10,632 bases of DNA from Candidatus Eiseniibacteriota bacterium. GTDB taxonomy: Bacteria; Arandabacterota; Arandabacteria; JAGLYR01. This document shows, in pieces, positions 1-7,506 of the stretch. The stretch's first letter is position 1, and every line of letters begins with the position of its first letter. The position numbers were made by a program, and so were the translations under genes. The stretch is taken from assembly GCA_023132135.1 (NCBI GenBank), contig JAGLYR010000100.1, positions 1 to 10,632 of the forward strand. Direction: 5' to 3'. The notes beneath the pieces were generated by a model. It was not told the origin of the DNA. It saw nothing but the letters and a program-made list of their open reading frames with translations, and searched no databases.

Positions 1-251
1 TGAGAACTCGTGAGGATCCAGAACCCCGCCGCAGTCAGAATCCTTACCTTCGAGCCCCCCGGTTGGCGCATGCGTCGCCCAAATCACATCTGCCAGGCCG
101 GAAGCCGGTCCGGATATCAGGATCGAGGCTACGGCGCCTATCTTTTCCGCACCAGGAGTTCCCACCCTCCTGAACGGCTGCACTCCCACAATCGTCGGAG
201 CCAAGAGCCTGATATCCGAACCGGCTTCCGGCCCCTGGTAAGAAATGCGGG
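1..251. other. Non-coding region downstream of batE
   Basis: No credible gene is visible here on either strand; the short open frames have no recognisable protein motifs and overlap each other in opposite directions. The only clear structure is the inverted repeat at 94-238, described separately. Bases 1-93 show nothing I can name. No run of T that would complete a rho-independent terminator is seen next to the repeat on either strand. Confidence 0.6.
94..238. repeat. Long imperfect inverted repeat (fold-back element) after batE
   Basis: The left arm (94-121) and right arm (208-238) are reverse complements over about 28 bp, apart from a 2-base insertion (GG) in the right arm and one mismatch. 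Both contain the core CCGGAAGCCGG followed by CGGATATCAGG. On the minus-strand RNA, the strand that would be read through from batE, the mismatch (110 against 219) becomes a G-U wobble. The 86-nt spacer contains a smaller hairpin (153-158 CAGGAG with 167-172 CTCCTG). The right arm begins 14 bases after the batE stop codon. It could be a transcript-end stabiliser, an attenuating structure, or a MITE/REP-like mobile palindrome. No target-site duplication is obvious. Confidence 0.7.
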
Positions 252-1046
252 CTAGATTTGCTGGACCGCATCGCGCCCCACCCAACCACGCATTTCATCG
301 GACAGGGTAATCTCGTGCCACTGCTGGTAGGAGCGCTTGATCTCGATCCTGGTCCCGGCATGGAGAACAAACTCGCGGGCGTATTCGTCTCCCGGACCAC
401 TCATCACATGCACCTCGTCCGCCACGACGACCCCGGGCCGGCGGGCCTCTCTGCTGTAAACCTTGAAAGCGACGGACGTCAGTGCCACAGCCAGGACAGC
501 GGCCAGCACAATGTTGACAATCCGGGTTGGCCGGCGGAACCGCTCCTGATAGAGCGACAGCATCGCAAGAGCAACAACGGCGAACCACAACCCGCTTGTA
601 ATCCACAGGAGCCGGCCCAGATCTATCAGATTGTGAGCCTTGAGAAAAACCGACAGCAGCCAGGGCGGTTTCCGCGTTGGAAGAACATCCACCATCCGGG
701 CGCGCGTATATTCCAGATTACTCTGAATATCCGCATCTCGCGGATTCAGTCGCAGGGCGCGCTCGTAGTTGAGAACTGCCCAGCCCAACTGGCCGGCCTT
801 CATGTAGGCGTTCCCCAGGTTGTAGTAGAGATCCGCGCTCCGCAGCCCCCCGTCAAGGATACCGCGGTAGATCTCGATGGCCTGGGGATACTCGCCCCGT
901 TCATAGGCTTCGTTGGCCAGGACCACTTGCTGCCCGGGGTCCGAATCCTGGGCGAGAACCGGACCCACCGAACCCAGGACCAGGACGAGCAGCATTCCCA
1001 TCCCCAACGGGACTGAATGCGACCCCTTATGCCTTGCATCTCCCAA
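252..1046 (-). CDS. batE: BatE-like TPR / SH3-domain membrane protein
   Basis: The protein has 264 residues. A signal peptide (about 1-32, R5 and K7 before a hydrophobic core, likely cleavage after PVLA) is followed by TPR-type helices (about 38-110, with YYNLGNAYMKAG and NYERALRLNP). Two membrane spans follow (about 147-167 and 176-196), and then a C-terminal SH3-like domain (about 205-262; VMSGPGDEYA, RGWVGRDAV). This is the domain order of BatE. With a cleaved signal peptide and two spans, both the TPR and SH3 parts would lie in the periplasm, suiting an adaptor that binds protein or cell wall. The start is a TTG, chosen because a very strong ribosome binding site precedes it and because the internal ATGs at 1001 and 995 would remove the basic residues of the signal peptide. 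It overlaps the end of batD by 20 nt. It is the last gene of the operon. Confidence 0.88.
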   Translation of the reverse strand: MGDARHKGSHSVPLGMGMLLVLVLGSVGPVLAQDSDPGQQVVLANEAYERGEYPQAIEIYRGILDGGLRSADLYYNLGNAYMKAGQLGWAVLNYERALRLNPRDADIQSNLEYTRARMVDVLPTRKPPWLLSVFLKAHNLIDLGRLLWITSGLWFAVVALAMLSLYQERFRRPTRIVNIVLAAVLAVALTSVAFKVYSREARRPGVVVADEVHVMSGPGDEYAREFVLHAGTRIEIKRSYQQWHEITLSDEMRGWVGRDAVQQI

Positions 1047-2883
1047 GACGGGAAATCACCTCCTCCGCTCGCCGGAGACTCTCCCTCCTCAACGCCACAT
1101 CCATCTCCGAGGGGCAAAAACGGGCCTGATCACATTCCTTGAGGACGTCGGACAGATCCTGAATCATTACGTAGGGGATTCCCCGCGACTGGAGACTGCT
1201 CTCAATCTGCTCGTAGGTCATCCCGACAGTAGCCAGGTTGAACTTGTCCCCCACGAACTCCCGGGTGGCCTTCTCGAGCGCCGAGTAGAACCCGAGACCG
1301 TCCGAGTCATTGAGATGCTTCCGGGCAACCGAGAGGCGTTTCCTGGCTCTTCCCCCCGCACCGCGCATGCGAGCGTAGCCGACATCGGCCGACAGTTTTG
1401 CCGAATGCCGCCGGTGCCCCAGGGTCACCAGGTAGGCAACCAACGGAACCACCTGGATCAGCAGAAACCAGGTCGATCGATACAGCGGATCGCCGGGCGC
1501 GCGAAGGTCGCTCCCGCCCGTGTGGATATGAAGGATGTCCCGACTCAGCACCCGAACTTCCTGCTTGTCCGGCAGCTCGGGCCGGGGGCCGATGGACAGC
1601 GGCCCGGGCGCCACTGAGATCTCGATGGGCCCGGCCATCAGCGTTAGAAAACCACCCTTCTCCGGATCAAAGTAGCTGAACTGCGCAGGGCCGATCGAGA
1701 AATCACCGCTCACCTCCGCAACCACCACCCGCTCGTAGATCTTCTCTCCCTCAATCCCATCGGCAGAACCTGCGGAATTCACCTTGCTCCCGGAATCGTA
1801 GGAGCGAAGTCCGGGAACTCCGGGAAACGTCGGAGCCGAGATGGTGTTTACGTTCCCTCGTCCCGAGACCTTGAGGGTCAGCGTGATGGGATCGCCCTGC
1901 TTCACGCTGGTCTTGTCGGCGTCCATAGTCAGCTTGAATTGTCCAACCGCGCCACCGAAGCTGGTCGGCACGCCATCTGCCGGAAGAGGCTGAACCTCCA
2001 CCTCCACCGGGTCGGTTCGCAGAGTGATTTCCCGCCCCCGCTGGCCCAATCCAAAAAACCCACGGCGGAAGCGGTCAAAGGGATCCCGCGATGAGGATCT
2101 CTCCGGTTCCGCCACGGTGCATCGGAGTGTAGCTGGTTCAATCGTCATAGCCCCTGAACGCGTTGGGAAAATCGCGCTCTTGACTTCCAGGACCAGGTAG
2201 GCCCGGCCATCTATCACGGTCTCGTAACTGGGCCGTTTCGGGAGGGGCTCCACCCAGAATCCGGTGGTCCTTGGAGCTTCGTATTGCGGCTGAGTGAGAA
2301 GATTGACGCGGGTATAAAACCGGAAGGTCAGTATCAGCTCCTCGTTGACATAGGCATTGGCCTTGTCCGTGACCAGTTCGACAAAAACATCCTTCCCGGC
2401 TGCCGCTTCCGGCGCCGGAGGTTGGCCCTCCTCCCGGGACGTCGACGTGTAGGACTGCCCCGCTGCCACCACCTGCACCTCGATTGGCCGTGTTTGCTCC
2501 GTCCGGCCCTTGTGGCTCACCGAGATAGCGCCAATGACAAGCTTCCCTTCCTGCTCCGGGACAATCACGTAGTTGTGAGTTACCGAGTTCTGAGACGTGA
2601 AGCGCCCGTTGCTCAAAGAGGTTGAGATGCTCGTCGACTTCCCTGCGGGATAGACCGCCGCATTCTCGATATCGGGAATAATGGGATCCGGGACGGACCG
2701 GAGCCCCGACGCCTTGACAACAACGGTCAGCACCAGCTCCGACCCTACGGTCACCGTCCGCTGGCGCACACTGGCGGAGATGGAGATTTCTTCCGCAACA
2801 CAGATTGAACTCGCCGCCAGACCCAGGATGACCGCCCATCCGGAGACAATTCCCAACCAGCGTGTCTTACCAGTCTTTCTCAA
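1027..2883 (-). CDS. batD: BatD-like protein with three periplasmic repeats
   Basis: From a TTG start the protein has 618 residues. It has a textbook signal peptide (1-30: RKTGKTR, hydrophobic stretch, cleavage after CVA). Three beta-rich Ig-like BatD repeats follow (about 31-139, 165-297 and 314-425), with a DPFDRFRRGFFG loop near 267-278, a segment characteristic of BatD. One membrane span (about 470-488) leads to a cytoplasmic helical domain (about 525-615; FYSALEKATREF, CDQARF). BatD is the large envelope partner of the BatA/BatB VWA proteins. The start is a choice: the frame extends to an ATG at 2952, but that would lie 86 nt inside batC and put about 23 extra residues ahead of the signal peptide. 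The TTG at 2883 has AGAGGAAG and AGGA just upstream and overlaps batC by 17 nt. It ends in TAA inside the start of batE. Confidence 0.88.
   Translation of the reverse strand: MRKTGKTRWLGIVSGWAVILGLAASSICVAEEISISASVRQRTVTVGSELVLTVVVKASGLRSVPDPIIPDIENAAVYPAGKSTSISTSLSNGRFTSQNSVTHNYVIVPEQEGKLVIGAISVSHKGRTEQTRPIEVQVVAAGQSYTSTSREEGQPPAPEAAAGKDVFVELVTDKANAYVNEELILTFRFYTRVNLLTQPQYEAPRTTGFWVEPLPKRPSYETVIDGRAYLVLEVKSAIFPTRSGAMTIEPATLRCTVAEPERSSSRDPFDRFRRGFFGLGQRGREITLRTDPVEVEVQPLPADGVPTSFGGAVGQFKLTMDADKTSVKQGDPITLTLKVSGRGNVNTISAPTFPGVPGLRSYDSGSKVNSAGSADGIEGEKIYERVVVAEVSGDFSIGPAQFSYFDPEKGGFLTLMAGPIEISVAPGPLSIGPRPELPDKQEVRVLSRDILHIHTGGSDLRAPGDPLYRSTWFLLIQVVPLVAYLVTLGHRRHSAKLSADVGYARMRGAGGRARKRLSVARKHLNDSDGLGFYSALEKATREFVGDKFNLATVGMTYEQIESSLQSRGIPYVMIQDLSDVLKECDQARFCPSEMDVALRRESLRRAEEVISRLGRCKA
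1055..1064 (-). promoter_or_regulatory. Strong Shine-Dalgarno site of batE
   Basis: The minus strand reads AGGAGGTGAT here, an extended match to the usual anti-Shine-Dalgarno end of 16S rRNA, 8 nt before the TTG at 1046. It lies within the last codons of batD. It decides the start in favour of the TTG and may compensate for the weak start codon. Confidence 0.7.
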
Positions 2884-3616
2884 CGTCCTGCTTCCTCTGT
2901 ATCTGCTTCCGCTGCTCAGCCCGCAGCTCCCGCTCTTCCTGCTCCAGTGCATCCAGTATACGCGCTGCTTCCTCAGGCGTCATCTTATCCTTTCGCTCCT
3001 CGGCCTCCTGCATCTGCTCCTGCCGCGTTTGCGAAGAGTCCGCCTCGCTCGGTTGCTGTTGCTGGTTCTGTTGCTCTCCCTGATCCTGCTGATCCTGCTC
3101 TGAATCCTCCCCGTTCTGATCTTCCTTTTCCTGGTCCTGCTGCTTCTGGTCTTTCTGCTCCTGGTCCTGCTGCTCCTGGTTCTGCATCTGCCTCAGGACA
3201 AGTTCGAGGTTGTAGCGCGCATCCTCGTCGTTCTCGTCCATCTCAAGCGCCTTCTTGTAGTACGCAGCGGCCTGCTCCAGGTTTCCGAGACGGTAAAAGG
3301 CATTTCCGGCATTGTAGGCCGCTTCCTTCCGCCTCCGTTCATCATCCGGGAACAAGGCCTTCGCGTACCCCTGGGCCGCCTGTTCGAACCGGCCCTGCCG
3401 GTAGAGAACGTTCCCGATATTGTATGTCACATCCGGGTGCTCGGGCTCATGACCCAAGGCCTGGGAGTACGCTGCCAGGGCATCCGCATAGCGGGCTTCC
3501 AGGTACTCCCTGTTCCCCCGGGCATTCTTCTCCGCAACCGGATTGCCCCACCCCACACCGGCGGCAATGGCAAGAACCAGCACAGACCTTGGCAACCACC
3601 TATTCAAAGCGTCCAC
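2867..3616 (-). CDS. batC: BatC-like TPR protein with Q/D/E-rich region
   Basis: The protein has 249 residues. An N-terminal signal peptide or anchor (about 8-24) is followed by about three TPR units (30-63, 64-90 and 98-131; NIGNVLYRQGRFEQA, NAGNAFYRLGNLEQA). Then comes a very polar low-complexity stretch (about 144-190, mostly Q, D, E and K), and a C-terminal helix (about 211-240; MTPEEAARILDALEQEEREL) of the type found at the end of BatC-like proteins. It probably acts as a periplasmic scaffold beside BatA and BatB. The start is a GTG overlapping batB by 17 nt; no strong ribosome binding site is seen, so translation may depend on coupling to batB. In-frame TTG codons at 3607 and 3595 are alternatives. 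The stop is TAA at 2867-2869, inside the start of batD. Confidence 0.87.
   Translation of the reverse strand: MDALNRWLPRSVLVLAIAAGVGWGNPVAEKNARGNREYLEARYADALAAYSQALGHEPEHPDVTYNIGNVLYRQGRFEQAAQGYAKALFPDDERRRKEAAYNAGNAFYRLGNLEQAAAYYKKALEMDENDEDARYNLELVLRQMQNQEQQDQEQKDQKQQDQEKEDQNGEDSEQDQQDQGEQQNQQQQPSEADSSQTRQEQMQEAEERKDKMTPEEAARILDALEQEERELRAEQRKQIQRKQDVEKDW
3050..3187 (-). repeat. Low-complexity coding repeat in batC
   Basis: This stretch encodes the Q/D/E/K-rich part of BatC (residues about 144-189). On the plus strand the 16-base string TCCTGGTCCTGCTGCT occurs at 3129-3144 and again at 3159-3174, a 30-nt period matching a 10-residue repeat (QEQQDQEQKD then QKQQDQEKED). The period is a multiple of three, so copy-number change would lengthen or shorten the linker without breaking the frame. 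Confidence 0.75.
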
Positions 3617-4634
3617 CCCACGTTCTTCTCACGCTCTTCCTGTCTGCCAGTGCGAACTCCAACACGAGGAGCAGGAATGCCAGGGCCAGCGGGATCTGGA
3701 ACCAGTCCTTGTACGCAGTAAGAATCCTGCTCTTGATTTCCTTCTTCTCAAGCTTGGAGATCTCATCGTAGATCCGGTCCAGCTCGACTCCCCCGGCTGT
3801 CGCGCGGTAGTACTTCCCTCCCGTGACCAGCGCTATCTCTTGAAGAACGCCCTCATTCAACCGGGACATCACGATATTGCCCTGCTTGTCTTTCTTGAAC
3901 CCCAGCAGATTCCCCTCCTGGTCCCTCAGGGGAATCGGCTCGCCGTCGGTCCGGCCAAACCCGATAGTGAAGATCCGGATCCCGGCATCGGCCGCTTTTC
4001 TGGCCATCTTGACAGGTTCGCCTTCATGGTCCTCTCCATCGGTCATAACCACCAGGACCTTGTACTGCGTCTCTTCCCGCACAAACGCCCCGGAAGCGGT
4101 ACTGACGGCAGCGCCGATGGCGGTTCCCGGCTCCGGAATCAAGTTCGTGTCGAACTCCTCCAGGAATACCCGGGCAGCCCCGTAGTCCAGGGTCAAAGGA
4201 CACTGCACGAAGCTCTCGCCGGAGAAGGCCACCAGCCCCACGCGGTCGCCCCGGAGACGATCCAGAAGCCCGGTGATCTCCTGCTTTGCCCGGGCCAGAC
4301 GGTTGGGCTTGATGTCCTCTGCCAGCATGCTGGCAGAGGTGTCCAGAGCAATGATGATATCCACGCCCGTCCGCTTGACGGTGACGGCTCCCAAGCGGTC
4401 TTCACTCTGAGGCCGGCACACCGCGAGAATCGCAAGCAGGACGCCCGCAAGAATGAGAAAGGCTTTCAGCACGTGCCGTCCACCCGCCTCCCCCACCACC
4501 AGCTTCGGCAGCAGGGTGCGGCCCACCAGCTGCTCCTCGGCCCTGACGTGCCGCCTGCGTGCCGCGATCAGAAACACCAGCAACGCGGGCACCAGCCACA
4601 GGAGACTGAAGAACTGTGGATCCTGGAATCTCAT
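3600..4634 (-). CDS. batB: BatB-like von Willebrand factor A membrane protein
   Basis: The protein has 344 residues. An N-terminal span (about 8-24), a second span (about 56-73) and a C-terminal span (about 313-330) bracket a VWA domain (about 90-285). The metal-binding MIDAS site is intact: D98-T-S100-A-S102, T171 in the PGTAIG loop, and D199 in MTDGEDHEG. The N-terminal PQFF...LL pattern, the CRPQ segment before the VWA domain and the KLEKKEI segment before the last span are typical of BatA/BatB proteins. It probably binds partner proteins through Mg2+ at the inner membrane and is a candidate client or partner of MoxR. The ATG lies 3 nt after the batA stop with only a distant GAGGAG, so it is likely translated by coupling to batA. 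Confidence 0.92.
   Translation of the reverse strand: MRFQDPQFFSLLWLVPALLVFLIAARRRHVRAEEQLVGRTLLPKLVVGEAGGRHVLKAFLILAGVLLAILAVCRPQSEDRLGAVTVKRTGVDIIIALDTSASMLAEDIKPNRLARAKQEITGLLDRLRGDRVGLVAFSGESFVQCPLTLDYGAARVFLEEFDTNLIPEPGTAIGAAVSTASGAFVREETQYKVLVVMTDGEDHEGEPVKMARKAADAGIRIFTIGFGRTDGEPIPLRDQEGNLLGFKKDKQGNIVMSRLNEGVLQEIALVTGGKYYRATAGGVELDRIYDEISKLEKKEIKSRILTAYKDWFQIPLALAFLLLVLEFALADRKSVRRTWGGRFE
4316..4339. repeat. Perfect 24-bp palindrome inside batB
   Basis: The half-sites CCTCTGCCAGCA (4316-4327) and TGCTGGCAGAGG (4328-4339) are exact reverse complements with no spacer; symmetry stops at both ends (T4315 against T4340). It lies on batB codons 99-107, encoding the MIDAS segment T-S-A-S-M-L-A-E-D. 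It could form a cruciform, an mRNA hairpin or a protein site, or be a coding coincidence. Confidence 0.8.
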
Positions 4635-4637
4635 TTT

Positions 4638-5630
4638 CTACGGTAGTCTCCTCAACCACAAACGCGAGAGCAGGACCTCAAACACCAGCAGCAGCACGGC
4701 CGGCAGTGCAAACCGCGCCTGGAGCTCCTCGTAGTCCACGTACTCCGTGGTCTGGATCTCCGTTTTCTCCAGTTCATCGATCTTCTCGAAAACCGTCTCC
4801 AGCATCTCGGGGGTTGTAGCCCGGAAATACTCGCCCCCCGTCTTGTCCGCGATTTCCCTCAACGTCTTGTCATCCACACTGGCCGGGATTCTCACATAGC
4901 GTCTGCCGAAAACGGGATCGTCGACGGGAAACGGTGCATCCTTTTCCGTTCCCACTCCAATGGTGTAGACCTTCACGGACTCGGCTTCCGCCAAGGCCGC
5001 CGCCGTCAGGGGATCAATTTTCCCCGCATTGTTCCTCCCATCCGTCAAAAGGATCATGACCTTGCTCATGGTGTCGCTGCGGCGGAGCCGGTTCACACCG
5101 TTGGCGATGGCTGTCCCGATGGCCGTTCCGTCATCGATGGCGCCGAAGTCCACGTGGTTCAGCTGACTGAGAACCACATCGTAGTCGAGCGTGAGAGGGC
5201 ACTGGGTGAAACTGGTGGAGGCGAACACGACGAGACCAATCCGGTCGCCGCGGCGGCCCCGCACGAAATCCTCCGCTACTCCCTTGGCCACATGAAGCCG
5301 GTTCTGCGGCTTGAAATCCTCGGCCTTCATGCTGCCCGAGATGTCCAGCGCGAGGATAATGTCGATACCTTCACTGGTAATCTCCATCTCCCGCCGTCCC
5401 GACTGCGGCCGGGCCAGGCCCATCACAAGCAGGGCCAGCACGACCAGCCTCAGGACGGCCGGCAGGTGGCGCAGGGGAAGCCTGCGGGAGACGTTGGCCC
5501 GCCTCGCCACGGAGAGGGACGAAAAACGCAACGTCGCATACGGCCTCAGGCGCCCCGAAAAATGGAGGTACCCCAGACCCGCCACGAGGAGCAGCAACCA
5601 GAGGACCTGCGGGTGTGCAAACCTCAGCAT
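4638..5630 (-). CDS. batA: BatA-like von Willebrand factor A membrane protein
   Basis: The protein has 330 residues. Membrane spans lie at about 7-25, 57-75 and 305-325, with a VWA domain between (about 88-285). The MIDAS residues are complete: D96-I-S98-G-S100, T169 in DDGTAIG, and D197 in LLTDGRNN. RHLPAVLRLVVLALLVMGLARPQ before the domain and ELEKTEIQTTEY after it are the usual BatA framing. It is the closer of the two VWA proteins to classic BatA. The frame is open well upstream (to 6131), but the true start is the ATG at 5630: it comes 2 nt after the stop of the preceding gene, follows GGAGGGG at 10 nt, and begins directly with the first membrane span. Translational coupling to the upstream gene is likely. 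Confidence 0.93.
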   Translation of the reverse strand: MLRFAHPQVLWLLLLVAGLGYLHFSGRLRPYATLRFSSLSVARRANVSRRLPLRHLPAVLRLVVLALLVMGLARPQSGRREMEITSEGIDIILALDISGSMKAEDFKPQNRLHVAKGVAEDFVRGRRGDRIGLVVFASTSFTQCPLTLDYDVVLSQLNHVDFGAIDDGTAIGTAIANGVNRLRRSDTMSKVMILLTDGRNNAGKIDPLTAAALAEAESVKVYTIGVGTEKDAPFPVDDPVFGRRYVRIPASVDDKTLREIADKTGGEYFRATTPEMLETVFEKIDELEKTEIQTTEYVDYEELQARFALPAVLLLVFEVLLSRLWLRRLP

Positions 5631-5632
5631 GG

Positions 5633-6628
5633 TCAGTGCACCCCTCCGGCAGCAGCGACGCCTTCCTCTTGCGGCTCGTTGATCCAGGCCTGCTTGCTTT
5701 CGTCGACAATCCGGAACGACCGCTTCATCTGATCGTCGGCCTCCTCCAGTGTTCCCTCCCACCTGGCGAACTTCGCGCGGTCGGCGGTATCCAGCAGCTC
5801 CCGCACACTGACCCCCACATCCCTGCGGCACTCCGTTTTCTTCAGAAGGAACAGCATCTCCGCAGTGGTCCGGTCCATAGCCGGAACCCCGAACCGGGCG
5901 CCGAGATACCGCCGTATGGTTTCGGAAAGCGCCATGTAGTAGGCTTTCGTCTGCCCGGATCCCGGGAGATTCTGCCGCCGCAGCTCCTCCAGGGCTTCGT
6001 AGGCTACCTCGTGGGACGGGCGGGGCGGTGGCACGATGATAACCTCGCCACGACGCCGGCGGCGGCGAATGTACCATACCAGAGTTGCTGCAACCGCCAC
6101 GCCTGCGGCCGAGATGCCCACGATCCACCACACAGGAAACGCCGTCGGGATCTCGGCCGGGCCCTTGATGTCGCGGATGTCCTCGGCATCCGCTGGCAGC
6201 ATCGAGACCACCTCAACAGGGATCGCCGCGGTCATGACAGTATCCACACGTCCGTCGGCGGATCTGATCAGGTACGGGCGGGCCCCAATCCACTGGTTCC
6301 CGGGCGAGTAGCCCGCCAACACGAACTCCTCGGTCACAGAGCGCCGCCCGGCTTCCGCCTCCCCCTGAATAGCGCGTCGATCCCTTACATCAAAGGCCGC
6401 GAGGGCCTTCTCGGGAACCACTCCCACGACCGACAGCGTTGTATCGAACTCCACCGTGACCCGGTAGATGATGGCATCGCCAATCCGTGCGACCGTTCGG
6501 TCCGCGGAGGACTCGATGCGGACGCGCGCGTCGTCAGAGGCACACGCGTCGCCCAGGAATCCCATCGCAAGAGCGACGAGCAGGGTACCGGCGCAAACCA
6601 GCATCGGATGTTTGTGGAATTGCATCAT
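5633..6628 (-). CDS. BatD-like / DUF4381-like membrane protein (second of three)
   Basis: The protein has 331 residues. A signal peptide (about 1-30) is followed by one beta-rich periplasmic domain (about 35-142) and a conserved AEDIRDIKGP segment (148-157), seen in BatD-related proteins just before the membrane. A single span (about 165-187) is followed by six arginines (188-193), fixing the C-terminus in the cytoplasm. The cytoplasmic helical domain (about 208-312) has YYMALSETIRRYL and ADRAKF. The same plan is seen in BatD and in the gene at 8549-9568. The start overlaps the DUF58 stop as ATGA; a second ATG at 6625 has better spacing to the GAGG signal and may be the real start. It probably links the cytoplasmic MoxR/DUF58 pair to BatA and BatB; that role is inference. 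Confidence 0.82.
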   Translation of the reverse strand: MMQFHKHPMLVCAGTLLVALAMGFLGDACASDDARVRIESSADRTVARIGDAIIYRVTVEFDTTLSVVGVVPEKALAAFDVRDRRAIQGEAEAGRRSVTEEFVLAGYSPGNQWIGARPYLIRSADGRVDTVMTAAIPVEVVSMLPADAEDIRDIKGPAEIPTAFPVWWIVGISAAGVAVAATLVWYIRRRRRRGEVIIVPPPRPSHEVAYEALEELRRQNLPGSGQTKAYYMALSETIRRYLGARFGVPAMDRTTAEMLFLLKKTECRRDVGVSVRELLDTADRAKFARWEGTLEEADDQMKRSFRIVDESKQAWINEPQEEGVAAAGGVH

Positions 6629-7506
6629 CGCCTCAAGCGCGCAGCGCGGCGGCGGAAAAAACTGACAAGTGGTTCCACGTATGGCTCGTCCGTCCGGATA
6701 TTGACAACCTTCTCCCGCAAGGCCGACAGGGTTTTCTCACGCTTTTCCCTGGCGATCCGGGCCATCCCCTCGTACGCTGCCCTGGATCTCCGGTCCCCCG
6801 CATCGAAGGTCAGTCGCTTCCCCGTCTCCGCATCCTCCAGTTCGATGAAACCCGTTGCGGGAAGGATCGATTCGCGGGGATCTTCCACCGAGATGGCCAC
6901 TACGTCATGCTTGCGCGCGGCGATCTTCAACACACGGCCGAAATCGGAATCCAGGAAATCCGATACCAGGAAAACGACGGCCTTCCGCTTGACCACCCGG
7001 AGCAGGTGCCGCAGAGCCAACTCGATATCCGTTCCCCTGCCTCTGGGCTCGAAGTACAGGATTTCGCGGATCACCCGCAGGACGTGTTCCCGGCCTTTCT
7101 TGGGGGGCACAAACTTCTCAACGTGGTCGGTGAAGATCAGGAGCCCCACCTTGTCGTTGTTCTTGATGGCGGAAAAAGCCAGGAGAGCGCAGATCTCTGC
7201 GGCGATTTCCCCCTTCATTCTCTCCACGCTCCCGAACCGGCCGCTCCCTGAAGCGTCCACCATCAGGACCACCGTCAGTTCCCGCTCCTCCTGGAATTTC
7301 TTCACGAAAGGACGGCCGAGCCGAGCCGTGACATTCCAATCGATGGTCCGCATGTCATCCCCCGGCTCGTATTCCCGCACGCCCGTGAACTCCATCCCCT
7401 GCCCCTTGAATACGCTGTGGTACTCGCCGGCAAAGACGTCGTTCACGAGATGGCGGGTCTGGATCTCGATCCTGCGAACTTTGCGGAGGATTTCCTTGGG
7501 AATCAT
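6625..7506 (-). CDS. DUF58 family protein (soluble VWA-like partner of MoxR)
   Basis: The protein has 293 residues with no signal peptide or membrane span, so it should be cytoplasmic. The DUF58 signature is complete at about 37-62 (GMEFTGVREYEPGDD, RTIDWNVTAR). A VWA-like fold follows with candidate MIDAS residues D84, S86 and S88 (DASGSG), T159 and D183. The C-terminus is strongly basic (FFRRRAARLRR). DUF58 genes almost always sit directly after moxR, as here, and the product is thought to work with the MoxR ATPase; its exact activity is not established. The ATG overlaps the moxR stop as ATGA, with GAGGT a few bases before it. Its length is close to the usual short, membrane-free type found in Bat clusters. 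Confidence 0.93.
   Translation of the reverse strand: MIPKEILRKVRRIEIQTRHLVNDVFAGEYHSVFKGQGMEFTGVREYEPGDDMRTIDWNVTARLGRPFVKKFQEERELTVVLMVDASGSGRFGSVERMKGEIAAEICALLAFSAIKNNDKVGLLIFTDHVEKFVPPKKGREHVLRVIREILYFEPRGRGTDIELALRHLLRVVKRKAVVFLVSDFLDSDFGRVLKIAARKHDVVAISVEDPRESILPATGFIELEDAETGKRLTFDAGDRRSRAAYEGMARIAREKREKTLSALREKVVNIRTDEPYVEPLVSFFRRRAARLRR

Noticed and set aside
94-238. Rho-independent terminator
   Set aside because: The stem is long and imperfect with an 86-nt loop, and no T-run follows on either strand; it is reported only as an inverted repeat.
258-1016. A 252-residue open frame on the plus strand
   Set aside because: It is antisense to batE, which has TPR and SH3 motifs and a strong ribosome binding site.
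2884-2952. batD start at the ATG at 2952
   Set aside because: It would sit deep inside batC, add residues before an already complete signal peptide, and has poorly placed ribosome binding signals compared with the TTG at 2883.
3543-4646. A 367-residue open frame on the plus strand
   Set aside because: It is exactly antisense to batB, which has an intact MIDAS and membrane spans. No motif or plausible start context is seen in the antisense frame.
5631-6131. Upstream extension of the batA frame to 6131
   Set aside because: The extension overlaps the BatD-like gene in another frame, is Arg/Gly/Pro-rich without motifs, and would bury the first membrane span of BatA; the ATG at 5630 has a ribosome binding site and normal spacing.
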